Source: a virus
Length of the DNA: 34,483 bases
Strand: one strand, 5' to 3'
IMG/VR virus record: IMGVR_UViG_3300005095_000161
Span: 1-34,483 of that record
Below are positions 8,497-16,238 of this stretch, piece by piece (within the stretch, counting starts at the first letter, position 1; each line of letters begins with the position of its first letter). The translations under genes were made by a program, and so were the position numbers. A model generated the notes under the pieces. The model worked only from the letters and a program-made list of their open reading frames with translations, was not told the DNA's origin and made no database searches.

Positions 8497-9651
8497 TTAT
8501 TCCTCCTTATTGATTAACATTGCAATAGCTTTATCGTTTGTTAATTTACCATCAACTCTTTTGTATATCTTGAATCCAATCTCCCCTGTCTCTGCATAGA
8601 GATTATCAATTCTTCTTAGACCTATTCCACCTCTATCACCAATTTTATAAGTGGACCAATCACCAAAAAATGCCAAAGGCTCACCTGCATTACCCTCTAA
8701 AGTATCATCAATCTCATAAGGTTTATTAAAAATTCTACCCTCTTCATTACCACTAAATCCACTAGACCAAACTCTGTTACCATCAGCATCTTTCATTTTA
8801 AATACTGCTTTGAAAAACTTTTCAGAGATTATCCATCTGCCTTTTTTACGATGTTTTGCTTTTGGAGCTAAAAATATATCTTCAACATCATCAAGTGTTA
8901 TAGCATCTGTTACTGCTGTTGTTTTTTTATTGTCAGCATGGATTGATTGAGATACACCCAATGGCTTTTTAACACCATCTCCAACCAAAAATGCACTCCC
9001 CTCAACAAGAGCTAATGCTTCAGTTGTCTGTTCTTCCAAGTATGCTTCTAAGTTAAATTCTTCATCCTCTAGTAACTCCTCTGAAACTTTGATAATTCCA
9101 CCTGCTTTCCAAGCCTCTAAGACTTTGTTTGCAAAACTTGCATCTGTTTTTGGGTAAGTTCCAAGCTCATCAATCCATCCAAATTCAGGAGCTGATGTAC
9201 CAAGAGGAATATTATAGTCTCCACCTGTTTTAATAACTGTTGCAAATTTACGGACATGAGTCTCTTTTGTCAAATCAGAGATAATCTGTTTTGCCCACTC
9301 ATCAGGAACCAAATATCCTCCATCTGTACCTGTAATAGTTGAGAGTGTATTTTTAAATTCAGGCGAATCACCTTTTCTAGCATAAGCTAAAAAGTTTTTA
9401 GTATAAACTTTTGCATTATCATCAATATCTTTATTGTTACCACCCATCAAAAACTGCTCATCTGTGCCATCGAGATATTTTGCTTTTGCTTCAATCTTTT
9501 CTAACCGTTTGATTTGATTATCGACAGCATCATAATCAGCTTCAAGTTGTTCATATTCTGCAACTTGTTCATCACTCATCTCTGGATGCTCTTCTACATA
9601 CTCTTTCATAAGTGCCAATATGGCTGCTCTTTTTTTTATTAATTCATTCAT
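8497..9651 (-). CDS. Major capsid protein (HK97 gp5 fold)
   Basis: The 384-residue protein has an N-terminal helical delta-like domain (about residues 1-60, coiled coil) that the neighbouring protease should remove. The mature HK97-fold part follows, with the family's LSTITGTDGGYLVPDEWAKQ, ETHVRKFATVI, GWIDELGTYP and LEDEEFNLEAYL segments. The C-terminus ends in the typical GGIGLRRIDNLYAETGEIGFKI strand. The gene is in the order portal, protease, capsid, as in HK97. The protease and capsid genes overlap by 4 nt. Confidence 0.95.
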   Translation of the reverse strand: MNELIKKRAAILALMKEYVEEHPEMSDEQVAEYEQLEADYDAVDNQIKRLEKIEAKAKYLDGTDEQFLMGGNNKDIDDNAKVYTKNFLAYARKGDSPEFKNTLSTITGTDGGYLVPDEWAKQIISDLTKETHVRKFATVIKTGGDYNIPLGTSAPEFGWIDELGTYPKTDASFANKVLEAWKAGGIIKVSEELLEDEEFNLEAYLEEQTTEALALVEGSAFLVGDGVKKPLGVSQSIHADNKKTTAVTDAITLDDVEDIFLAPKAKHRKKGRWIISEKFFKAVFKMKDADGNRVWSSGFSGNEEGRIFNKPYEIDDTLEGNAGEPLAFFGDWSTYKIGDRGGIGLRRIDNLYAETGEIGFKIYKRVDGKLTNDKAIAMLINKEE

Positions 9652-10361
9652 CTGTTAATCTCCTTTAATTTTAAATCAAGCCGTGCCTTTAGGCTACGGA
9701 TTTTATTTTCATTGGTTGGAAGCGATTTCTTTAAAAATGCTTCTGCCTCGCTTTGTTCGCTCTCTTTGGACTTTGATTTTACAAATTCTTTCGTAGAGTT
9801 CCATGTCTCTTGAGCAAGTGCTACTAGCTCTGTACGATTACTATTATCTTTGGTTTCGATAATGGCATCTATAAAACCTTTGGCTTTTATCTCTGCACCA
9901 TAGAGCCATGTTTCATCATTCATCATTTTTAGTATCTCTTTTTCAGATATACCTGTTTTTTTTGTGTAAGTTTTTGCTAAAAGCTTGGTCAGACCCTCAA
10001 GTGTATTTGCCATCTTTCTCATATCATTATGGTCACCACCAACCCAAGAGCTGACATTATGAATCATAAAAACTGCGTTATCATGAGCTTTGACTGTATC
10101 ACCTGCTAAGGCAATATGAGTAGCAATAGATGCACACATGCCAACAATTACCACTGCTACTGAACCTTTGTCGTAATCCCTAAAGAGATTATGGATAGTA
10201 ATCCCCTCCATAACCGAACCACCAGCAGAGTTGATTTCTATTACAATATCTCCACTCTCTTCATCTAGTAAATCTCTTACTTTTTTGGCTGAGATGATAG
10301 TATCGTCATCTCCCCAATAATCTTTGCCAATAGTTCCATCTATAATTATTTTTCCTGACAC
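9648..10361 (-). CDS. ClpP-like prohead maturation protease
   Basis: The 237-residue protein belongs to the ClpP/S14-like phage proteases that remove the capsid delta domain and scaffold. Visible motifs are IEINSAGGSVMEGITIHN (oxyanion region, about 42-58), GMCASIATHIALAG with the likely nucleophile Ser78, and FMIHNVSSWVGGDHNDM with His101. The C-terminal tail (about 180-237) is charged and helical. The start is a GTG at 10361 with AGGAGG just upstream, inside the end of the portal gene. Order between portal and capsid is classic. Confidence 0.93.
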   Translation of the reverse strand: MSGKIIIDGTIGKDYWGDDDTIISAKKVRDLLDEESGDIVIEINSAGGSVMEGITIHNLFRDYDKGSVAVVIVGMCASIATHIALAGDTVKAHDNAVFMIHNVSSWVGGDHNDMRKMANTLEGLTKLLAKTYTKKTGISEKEILKMMNDETWLYGAEIKAKGFIDAIIETKDNSNRTELVALAQETWNSTKEFVKSKSKESEQSEAEAFLKKSLPTNENKIRSLKARLDLKLKEINR

Positions 10362-11575
10362 TGCCCCTCCTTTAGTTTATTTTCGGTTGTTGTCATATTC
10401 ATCTCAACATAGTATTTATCACCATCTTTAATCTTGTTTTTGCCCTCTATGGCTCTAATTTCATTTTGATTTAATGCTCCAATTCTCCATAGAGTAGCGT
10501 GACCCTCTGTTCGAGACTGATAATCTCCTCTTAGTAAAGTGTCCACATTGAACAAAATTTTAAACTTTGATTGCTCTTTTTTGGGGATAAGTCCTATCAT
10601 AAGCTCCTGCTCAATCGTGGTAAACCAAGGAAGCATAGTAAACTGTATAAACTCTTGTGAGAGTTGCTCTATGTTTGAAAAAGTTGCACCATCATATCCA
10701 TTTAGTAGATGAGTTGGAACTCTAAATATAGAGGCTATCTGTTCTTTGCTAAACTTTTTGGCTTCTAGGAATTGCGATTCGTTGTTTGATATAGTCAAAC
10801 GCGTAAAATCTAGTCCATCTTCTAAAAGCATCGGTTTTCCACTATTTAACAAACCCATATATTTATCACCTAAATCTTTTTTCAATCTCTCAAATGCTAC
10901 ATCATTCAAAACTCCATCTTTTTTAAAAATCCCTGTAGGATTAGCACCATTATTGAAGAAATTTTGACCAAAGGTTTGGAGCGTATCAGCATAAACAAAC
11001 TCTTTCATAACCTCTTGTATAGGGCTAACGCCTACCAATCCATTATCATCAGGAGTTAAAAAAATAGCGATAATCTGCTCTTTTGGGACAAGCACACGAC
11101 CATGATTTCTTGTATTGTAAATATATATTGGCTCACCATTATCTCTCTGTTTTACTTCCATCGAGTCATGGAGGAGAGGGTAAATAGCGATTACCTCTCC
11201 TCTCCTGTTTCGTATCACTTGTACAAAATGTGTTCCACGCATATTTATATCGTGTATCATCATTTTTCGCCAAGTTGAAGATGTCATATTTGGATTTGGT
11301 TGTAGATTTAAGATATTATACAGTTCTGTATCTCGTGCTTTTTTCTTACCATCTTCTACGACATGATAAAGATGCAAAGATACAGAGCTAACTGTCTCTC
11401 TTAGTATTTTATCGCATCCATAAACAGTAGTAATCTGCATAGCACGAGTTTTAGAGATACGATTAGAAAATCTAAAGTATTTTTCAATAAACTCTTTGGA
11501 GCCATAACTGTTTTTTAGATTATCAGAGGGGAAAAGTGAACTTAACGCATTTTTGACTCTTGATAAAAACTTCAC
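10346..11575 (-). CDS. Portal protein (HK97 family)
   Basis: The portal forms the dodecameric DNA channel at one capsid vertex and binds terminase. The sequence shows family features: RISKTRAMQITTVYGCDKIL, the HK97-type PNPNMTSSTWRK, YNTRNHGRVLVPKEQIIAIF, GLVGVSPIQEVMKEF, and FRVPTHLLNGYDGATFSNIEQ. A longer frame is open from a GTG at 11584, but there AAGGAGG directly abuts the codon. The next GTG at 11575 lies 8 nt after AAGGAGG, so I chose it (409 aa). A good promoter lies just upstream (11614-11641), so portal starts its own transcription unit. Confidence 0.93.
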   Translation of the reverse strand: MKFLSRVKNALSSLFPSDNLKNSYGSKEFIEKYFRFSNRISKTRAMQITTVYGCDKILRETVSSVSLHLYHVVEDGKKKARDTELYNILNLQPNPNMTSSTWRKMMIHDINMRGTHFVQVIRNRRGEVIAIYPLLHDSMEVKQRDNGEPIYIYNTRNHGRVLVPKEQIIAIFLTPDDNGLVGVSPIQEVMKEFVYADTLQTFGQNFFNNGANPTGIFKKDGVLNDVAFERLKKDLGDKYMGLLNSGKPMLLEDGLDFTRLTISNNESQFLEAKKFSKEQIASIFRVPTHLLNGYDGATFSNIEQLSQEFIQFTMLPWFTTIEQELMIGLIPKKEQSKFKILFNVDTLLRGDYQSRTEGHATLWRIGALNQNEIRAIEGKNKIKDGDKYYVEMNMTTTENKLKEGQCQEK

Positions 11576-11613
11576 TTTTGCCACCTCCTTAAAATATTTT
11601 TTTAATATTTGAA

Positions 11614-11641
11614 ACTATAGCAAACAAAAGCCGTTTGACAA
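11614..11641 (-). promoter_or_regulatory. Sigma-70-like promoter of the head/tail operon
   Basis: On the minus strand TTGTCA is followed after 16 nt by TATAGT, about 40 nt before the portal start with its AAGGAGG site. It is the only good promoter in the 11585-11816 gap. It would let the structural genes be expressed apart from the antirepressor gene upstream. Confidence 0.6.
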
Positions 11642-11655
11642 ATGGTTTTTTTTTT
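11630..11655 (+). terminator. Intrinsic-terminator-like hairpin on the opposite strand of the portal promoter
   Basis: The plus strand reads AAAGCCGTTT, loop GAC, AAATGGTTT and then more T, with ten T in a row at 11646-11655. The stem has ten pairs, two of them G-U on this strand. No + strand gene lies upstream, so it may stop antisense transcripts entering from the portal side. Confidence 0.45.
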
Positions 11656-11792
11656 GGTATGGGAGGTGATTTTTTTGGAAATTTTATGAAAAAATTTAGT
11701 GATATGGAAGCTTATTTTATGGGGGTTTTAGAGGATTTTTGAAAAAAAATGAAAATTTTTTAATTTTTTTGTGATAAAAGCAGTTTTTGGGG

Positions 11793-11819
11793 TAGAAAAC
11801 GGAGAGAAACCGTTTTCTA
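11793..11819 (-). terminator. Hairpin at the 3' end of the antirepressor gene
   Basis: TAGAAAACGG and CCGTTTTCTA form a perfect 10-bp inverted repeat with a 7-nt loop. The TAG stop of the antirepressor gene is its first three bases on the coding strand. No strong T-run follows, so it may be a weak terminator or an mRNA-stabilising hairpin. The rest of 11585-11792 is AT-rich and otherwise empty apart from the promoter region. Confidence 0.5.
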
Positions 11820-12587
11820 TACCATCTCTTTGCGAAAACTTTGAGCATGTTTGAGGGTCTCATCTCGTAAGATTTGACATGCTCTTATCTTTTCTCCTAT
11901 TTTTGCATACATTTTTGGGTTATCTATGAAATCTGCTTGAAGTTCTTGTAGCTCTGGGATAACTCCAAACATTTTAACTGTTTTGAAAACTTGAATTCCT
12001 GCCATGTGGCTGAAGTGTTCTTTTAGGTCATGTTCTTGGTTTAACTTTTCAAGGAGTCCTTTGATTCTTGTATTGAGTCTTTTGATTTCTGCTTTGTATG
12101 GCTCTACATCAACTGATGGAGCAGGAAGTGCCAACTGTGAGACCTCTTCTAAAAGCTTCTCATTCATCTCTTCTAATAATTCTAACTTTTTTCTAAGCTT
12201 TGCGTTTTGGGTTTTGTATCCACCTATTACAAATCTTGGGTCTTTGCCGTCGATTAGGTAGGGTTGTGATTTGTTTCGATACTGTTTTTCGATTTCGATA
12301 AAGTAGCGTCTCGCTTCTCTGCCCTTTGGATTGTTTTCGACCATTGAGAGTTCTTTTGCCATATCAAGCGTGATATAATACTCTTTGATGATGGCGTTGT
12401 TGCCCTCTTTTTTGGTCTCTACCCTGATATAATCTTCATTTTCAATGAAACCATATTTTTTGATACGATTTTTAATCCAATCAGAGTATTTACTTTTTAC
12501 TCCCATAAATTCATGCAAATCTTTTGCATTTACTGAATTAACATTTTGGTCTATACAAACATCAGCTAAATTGATTATATATTGCAT
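11817..12587 (-). CDS. AntA-type phage antirepressor
   Basis: The 256-residue protein has an N-terminal AntA/AntB antirepressor domain (about 1-110). Typical motifs are VNAKDLHEFMGVKSKYSDWI, YGFIENEDYI, KEYYITLDMAKELSMVENNPKG and ARRYFIEIEKQY. A coiled-coil stretch (about 125-180) and a C-terminal domain ending in DETLKHAQSFRKEMV follow. Antirepressors of this class bind and inactivate phage repressors. It lies directly downstream of a ribbon-helix-helix gene on the same strand, which recalls the immI region of P22 (Ant with Mnt/Arc). Both sit between terminase and portal, an unusual place for an immunity switch. The target would be the CI-like protein at 20118. Confidence 0.85.
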   Translation of the reverse strand: MQYIINLADVCIDQNVNSVNAKDLHEFMGVKSKYSDWIKNRIKKYGFIENEDYIRVETKKEGNNAIIKEYYITLDMAKELSMVENNPKGREARRYFIEIEKQYRNKSQPYLIDGKDPRFVIGGYKTQNAKLRKKLELLEEMNEKLLEEVSQLALPAPSVDVEPYKAEIKRLNTRIKGLLEKLNQEHDLKEHFSHMAGIQVFKTVKMFGVIPELQELQADFIDNPKMYAKIGEKIRACQILRDETLKHAQSFRKEMV

Positions 12588-12643
12588 ACTGTTACCTTTC
12601 TGTAAGTCTTTGATAACTGTATGATTACATTTAATTACTTAAA

Positions 12644-12661
12644 AGTTATTTAATGATAACT
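12644..12661. promoter_or_regulatory. Candidate operator upstream of the antirepressor gene
   Basis: AGTTAT and ATAACT are inverted 6-bp arms around a 6-bp spacer, about 60 nt upstream of the antirepressor start in the gap 12588-12711. A further GATAACT lies at about 12611. This is the expected place for a ribbon-helix-helix protein to bind. It is a prediction from symmetry only. Confidence 0.4.
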
Positions 12662-12697
12662 ATTTAGTAAGATATTTGTATCATCTGCTTACTTTTT

Positions 12698-12721
12698 CGC
12701 TTTCTAAAATTTTAGAAAGCG
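12698..12721. terminator. Perfect 24-nt palindrome at the end of the RHH gene
   Basis: CGCTTTCTAAAA is followed directly by its exact reverse complement. The RHH stop codon (12712-12714) lies inside it. It can form a hairpin at the end of the RHH mRNA and may separate RHH and antirepressor expression. No T-run follows on the minus strand, so termination efficiency is uncertain. Confidence 0.45.
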
Positions 12722-12900
12722 ACTTTTCCCCCTTTAATATCATTAATGATTAAATTCATTATATATTGAGTTGTGCTTATTCCAAGCTCTTTAGATTTTG
12801 CCTCTATAGTCTCTTTTAGAGTAGAACTCATAGTAAGCATCACCCTTTCAGCATCACTCTTTTTTGCTTTTTTAGTCTCTGTAGTTTCTTTTTCTGCCAT
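12712..12900 (-). CDS. Ribbon-helix-helix regulator (Arc/Mnt/CopG-like)
   Basis: The 62-residue protein has a basic/acidic N-terminal tail and then RVMLTMSSTLKETIEAKSKE with LGISTTQYIMNLIINDI. This is the strand-helix-helix pattern of the Arc/CopG family: alternating strand residues (VMLTMS), a first helix, a G-I-S turn and a second helix. Dimers of this type bind DNA through the strand pair. It sits immediately upstream of the AntA gene, as Mnt/Arc flank ant in P22, so it is likely the repressor of the antirepressor. It is divergent from the zinc-ribbon gene at 13009. Confidence 0.8.
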   Translation of the reverse strand: MAEKETTETKKAKKSDAERVMLTMSSTLKETIEAKSKELGISTTQYIMNLIINDIKGGKVAF

Positions 12901-12971
12901 AAATGCAATCCTTTAGTATGTAATTGTAGTAATATAGTAGTATTTTAGCATATTTTTGTACTCTTTTTAGA

Positions 12972-12977
12972 TATAAT
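12972..12977 (+). promoter_or_regulatory. -10 element of the zinc-ribbon gene promoter
   Basis: TATAAT preceded by CTCTTTTTAGA fits the T-rich, -35-poor promoter style of Campylobacterota. It lies about 31 nt before the ATG at 13009, which has AAAGGGAA upstream. It faces away from the RHH gene, so the two share a 108-bp intergenic control region. Confidence 0.6.
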
Positions 12978-13008
12978 TTTTATTAACTTAAATTTTAAAG
13001 GGAACAAA

Positions 13009-13512
13009 ATGGCTAGATTAACAAAATGTAAAGGCTGTGGTGAAGAGATTTCTAAGAAAGCGAAGAGTTGTCCTAAATGTGGAGAGCCAATAAAAAGAAC
13101 ACATTGGTTTACTTGGTTAGTGTTGTTAGGTTTTATTTTATATGCAATTATGCCAAAGCCTACTGAAGAGGATATGAAAAGAGCAGAAGCTAAATTTCAG
13201 GCACAACCGAAACAAGTAGCAAAGCGTGGATTATCATTAGATTTCCAATGGCAAAAAAGTGGATTTGGTAGTGTTTTATTGGCTGATTTTACAATTAAGA
13301 ATGATAGTAACTATACTGTAAAAGATATAGAAATAAGATGTGACCATTATGCAAATAGTGGTACTAAAATAGACTCCAATACCAGAGTTGTATATGAAAT
13401 TATAGAGAAGCATTCTACAAAAAAAATAAAAAATATTAATATGGGATTGATTCGTTCTCAAATTACTAAAAGTGGATGTGGTATTATTGATTTTAAACTT
13501 GTTGAGGAGTAG
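13009..13512 (+). CDS. Zinc-ribbon membrane protein, probable moron
   Basis: The 167-residue protein begins with a zinc ribbon (TKCKGCGEEISKKAKSCPKCG, two CxxC pairs at about 8-24). One membrane segment follows (about 32-47, HWFTWLVLLGFILYAIM), then an external beta-rich domain of about 100 residues containing a late Cys pair (C109 and C158). Such zinc-ribbon/TM/beta proteins are common in bacterial genomes and prophages; function is unknown. It is the only + strand gene inside the minus-strand late block and has its own promoter, the hallmark of a moron expressed from the prophage. Superinfection exclusion or host-envelope modification are possible but unproven. Confidence 0.75.
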   Translation: MARLTKCKGCGEEISKKAKSCPKCGEPIKRTHWFTWLVLLGFILYAIMPKPTEEDMKRAEAKFQAQPKQVAKRGLSLDFQWQKSGFGSVLLADFTIKNDSNYTVKDIEIRCDHYANSGTKIDSNTRVVYEIIEKHSTKKIKNINMGLIRSQITKSGCGIIDFKLVEE

Positions 13513-13513
13513 T

Positions 13514-15220
13514 TTACAACTCCCTCAACCCCCTATGCTCATAAACACTAACTGACTGTTTCCCCTCATCACTATGGACATAATAGGCTAAACCGTTTAT
13601 ATGTGCAGCAGCACCATCTATTTTTGCATCTCTATCGCCCTTATTTGGCTTTAGGTTATCGGCTGCATCAGTGACTACAGTTAGATTTGACATATGTAGA
13701 GCTGTTACAGGGTTGCCCTCATCTACTATTCGCTGTTCTATTATCAAGTCTGATAGCATTTTGGTAGGCTCAGAGAGGGTCATAAATCCCTGACGAATTG
13801 GGATTATATTCTCATAGCCTTTTTTCTGCATCTTTTTTACAATTCGTCGTGCTTTCCATGGATCGTAACAAAAGGCTTCCATCTTACCACTATCTATATC
13901 CTTTTCGATATAGTGAAATATGTAATCATGGTTTACCGTCTTACCAGGTGTGAGTATAATCCACCCTTGCTCTATCCATGGCTTCAGTACAATACCCATT
14001 CGCTTTTCTCTCTCTTCTAATCCAAACTCAGGTATAAAGTATCGGGTCCATAGATGATAACTATCTCCGACTTTATAATTTTTACCATAAGCAGACCAAT
14101 CATCCACGATAGAGAGGTCAAGTACACCTACAAAATCCCCTGATGTATCAATCTCTCCTTGACATCTGTACCAATCGTCCATATTGATATATGCTGATGA
14201 TGCAGATGACCAAACATCTAGTTTTTTTGTGAGAAATGCGTCGAGATACTCTACTTGAGTCAAGGCTTTTTTTGCCTGTTCTCTAAATTCATCTATATCT
14301 ACAGAGACACCATAATTTGGATTTGCCATCTCCCAAACCCTCTCAAGAGCATACCATTTGCTTTTGTGAACCCCTTTGGGAACAGGTGGTGCTTCAGCGA
14401 TAAATACAAATAGAGAGTCATCTTCTATTACTCCCTCTACTACTTTTTTGGCATGTTTATAGTCTCGGTGGCATGGGCTATAGATATTGACCCCTGCTGT
14501 TGTTATGTCCATCTCGTGGGGTTGGTATCTGCCTGACATAGATGTTGATATATTATCTTTGACGGAGTTGTCTTTGTGTAGATGTCGCTCATCTCCTAGA
14601 GCAAATGTAGCTGATACCCCCTCTACTGTATCGCTATTTTTACCAAAGGTTTTAAATGTTGTATTGTTGTGGGTAAAAGTGATGGTGGAGTAGGATACTT
14701 TTCTATAATCTTTTAATTCATTATGGTTTTTGAGTAGCTGGTCAAAGCCATCCCAAGCCAATTTTGCCTGTTCTTTGACTGTAGCATAGGCATAAACTTC
14801 GCCACCCTCTTCGCCTCGTACTATAGTATCAGCAATAGCAAGTCCTGAACCAAGAATAGTTTTTCCATTTTTCTTTGGCAGAAACCAAAACGAACGACGA
14901 AATCTACGAATCCACTCCCCTGCTGAGTTGAGCTTTTCCCAACCACCCCAAATCAAAACAGCTTTAACCTGCCATTCCTCTAAAACAAAATGCTCTCCTG
15001 CCAAAGCTCCTTTGTAGTGCTTGAAGCTCTCAAGTATATCAACATATCGCCAACCTATATCTTCATTGAACCGAAGATGAGGCTTTTTGCCACTCTCTAC
15101 ATCTGCTATATCTCTTTTGTGGCGTTCAAATGTTTTCTCATAAAATGGCTTTTTGCCCTCAAGGAGAGATAACAGCTCTTTGGTCTCTTGTGGTGTCAAT
15201 AGTGTATTACTAGAACTCAA
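13514..15220 (-). CDS. terL: Terminase large subunit (TerL)
   Basis: TerL is the ATP-driven packaging motor and nuclease. The 568-residue protein has an N-terminal ATPase: adenine-binding region VLEEWQVKAVLIWGGW, Walker A LPKKNGKT (114-121), Walker B FALGDE (206-211) and the coupling motif TTAG (240-243). The nuclease half follows, with acidic strand GVLDLS near residue 370 and IDGAAAHINGLAYY near the end (about 540). The sequence resembles HK97/phiC31-type Terminase_1 proteins. Its start overlaps the HNH-TerS gene by 11 nt. It ends 2 nt from the convergent zinc-ribbon gene. Confidence 0.95.
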   Translation of the reverse strand: MSSSNTLLTPQETKELLSLLEGKKPFYEKTFERHKRDIADVESGKKPHLRFNEDIGWRYVDILESFKHYKGALAGEHFVLEEWQVKAVLIWGGWEKLNSAGEWIRRFRRSFWFLPKKNGKTILGSGLAIADTIVRGEEGGEVYAYATVKEQAKLAWDGFDQLLKNHNELKDYRKVSYSTITFTHNNTTFKTFGKNSDTVEGVSATFALGDERHLHKDNSVKDNISTSMSGRYQPHEMDITTAGVNIYSPCHRDYKHAKKVVEGVIEDDSLFVFIAEAPPVPKGVHKSKWYALERVWEMANPNYGVSVDIDEFREQAKKALTQVEYLDAFLTKKLDVWSSASSAYINMDDWYRCQGEIDTSGDFVGVLDLSIVDDWSAYGKNYKVGDSYHLWTRYFIPEFGLEEREKRMGIVLKPWIEQGWIILTPGKTVNHDYIFHYIEKDIDSGKMEAFCYDPWKARRIVKKMQKKGYENIIPIRQGFMTLSEPTKMLSDLIIEQRIVDEGNPVTALHMSNLTVVTDAADNLKPNKGDRDAKIDGAAAHINGLAYYVHSDEGKQSVSVYEHRGLREL

Positions 15221-16238
15221 TTTTTCTATCCCTCTTTGGTCTTACTGCTTCAAATAGTGAGTTTTCTTTGATTTTTTCAACGACTTTTACTGATGCTTTG
15301 GCTCTACTGAGTGGAGATAGCCCCAGCTCTTTGGTTATCTTCATAAAATTGGCTGTAGCTGAGATATGAAGATTGTACTCAGCTGATATATATTTATCTC
15401 CTTTGTCTGTCTCTGATAGAAATCCATCAGGAGCATTGAGCTTTGCTTCCATCGCGTCCTGATAAAAGTTGGCAGCAAGAAGCAGAGAAAAATAATCATA
15501 AGTCCAATACTTTTTTTTCATCTCTGCATAGGTCACATCAAAAAAAAGTAACCCCCACTCCCCTGTAACCTGTTTTCTCAATTTCTCTACTATAGCATCA
15601 TCACTCCACGCCTCGCCATACGCCAAAGAGGTAACCTCTTTGGTGACTGTTGTGGTGACTTCGCTCTTTTTGCCTATACGCGTCCAACCCTCATTTTTGA
15701 TTTTTTTGGATATTGTGGTGTGATGAACATTGTACGCTGAAGCTAACGCCCTTAATGATTTATTGGTGTTTTCAAACTCTGATTTTATAGATTCCCAATC
15801 TATCTTAGGTTTGGTCCTCTTCTTTTCAACACCCCCCCCCTCGAAAATTGGTGTTTGTAAAATTTGTCTTTGGGGCTTCGGCATGGCTTGGCTTTGATTG
15901 TAGCGATTTTTGCCCCCCTCCCTCTTGGCTCTCTCTTGTGCTGTCTTTGTATTGTGGCATGATTTGCACATTGATTGGAGATTGCTTGGGTCAAGTCGCT
16001 CTCCACCGTCTCGGATTTCAACTATATGGTCAACCATAGTTGCAGGTCGTTGACACTTAATGCAAAGTGGAAAGCGTTTTAGCTGATGGTCACGAGCTTT
16101 TTTCCATGCTTGTGAAACATAAAACTTCCTAATCTCAGGGTCTCGTTGTTCTTCATCGTACATTCTGTTTCTCTCTTTTGCACACTCTTCGCAATAACTA
16201 GAGTTATAGATACCGTGTTTCGGACATAACTTTTTCAT
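15210..16238 (-). CDS. HNH endonuclease fused to terminase small subunit (TerS) through a G9 tract
   Basis: The 342-residue protein has two parts. Residues about 1-120 form an HNH nuclease with a leading zinc-binding segment (LCPKHGIYNSSYCEECAKE) and the core CIKCQRPATMVDHIVEIRDG plus LQSMCKSCHNTKT. Residues about 142-342 form a TerS: HTH WESIKSEFENTNKSLRALAS with a following N-E-G-W, then a helical oligomerisation/TerL-binding part ending LGLSPLSRAKASVKV. The two are joined by Glu-Gly-Gly-Gly-Val encoded by nine G in a row (15832-15840). In HK97 the HNH protein (gp74) is a separate packaging factor beside TerS. A one-base slip leaves HNH alone. I chose the ATG at 16238 over the in-frame TTG at 16244. 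Confidence 0.88.
   Translation of the reverse strand: MKKLCPKHGIYNSSYCEECAKERNRMYDEEQRDPEIRKFYVSQAWKKARDHQLKRFPLCIKCQRPATMVDHIVEIRDGGERLDPSNLQSMCKSCHNTKTAQERAKREGGKNRYNQSQAMPKPQRQILQTPIFEGGGVEKKRTKPKIDWESIKSEFENTNKSLRALASAYNVHHTTISKKIKNEGWTRIGKKSEVTTTVTKEVTSLAYGEAWSDDAIVEKLRKQVTGEWGLLFFDVTYAEMKKKYWTYDYFSLLLAANFYQDAMEAKLNAPDGFLSETDKGDKYISAEYNLHISATANFMKITKELGLSPLSRAKASVKVVEKIKENSLFEAVRPKRDRKIEF
15832..15840 (-). repeat. Homopolymeric G9 tract inside the HNH-TerS gene
   Basis: Nine C on the plus strand equal GAG GGG GGG GGT GTT on the coding strand. Loss of one G stops the protein at 15800; gain of one G gives TGT TGA at once. Either change removes TerS. Tracts of this length are contingency loci in Campylobacter and Helicobacter. 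Confidence 0.85.

Noticed and set aside
11659-11742. 27-aa + strand frame MGGDFFGNFMKKFSDMEAYF...
   Set aside because: It follows a T10 terminator-like run and has no ribosome-binding site; very short and unsupported.
15800-16021. 73-aa frame overlapping the HNH-TerS joint
   Set aside because: It is an alternate frame of the HNH region; only its end matters, as the stop reached after loss of one G.
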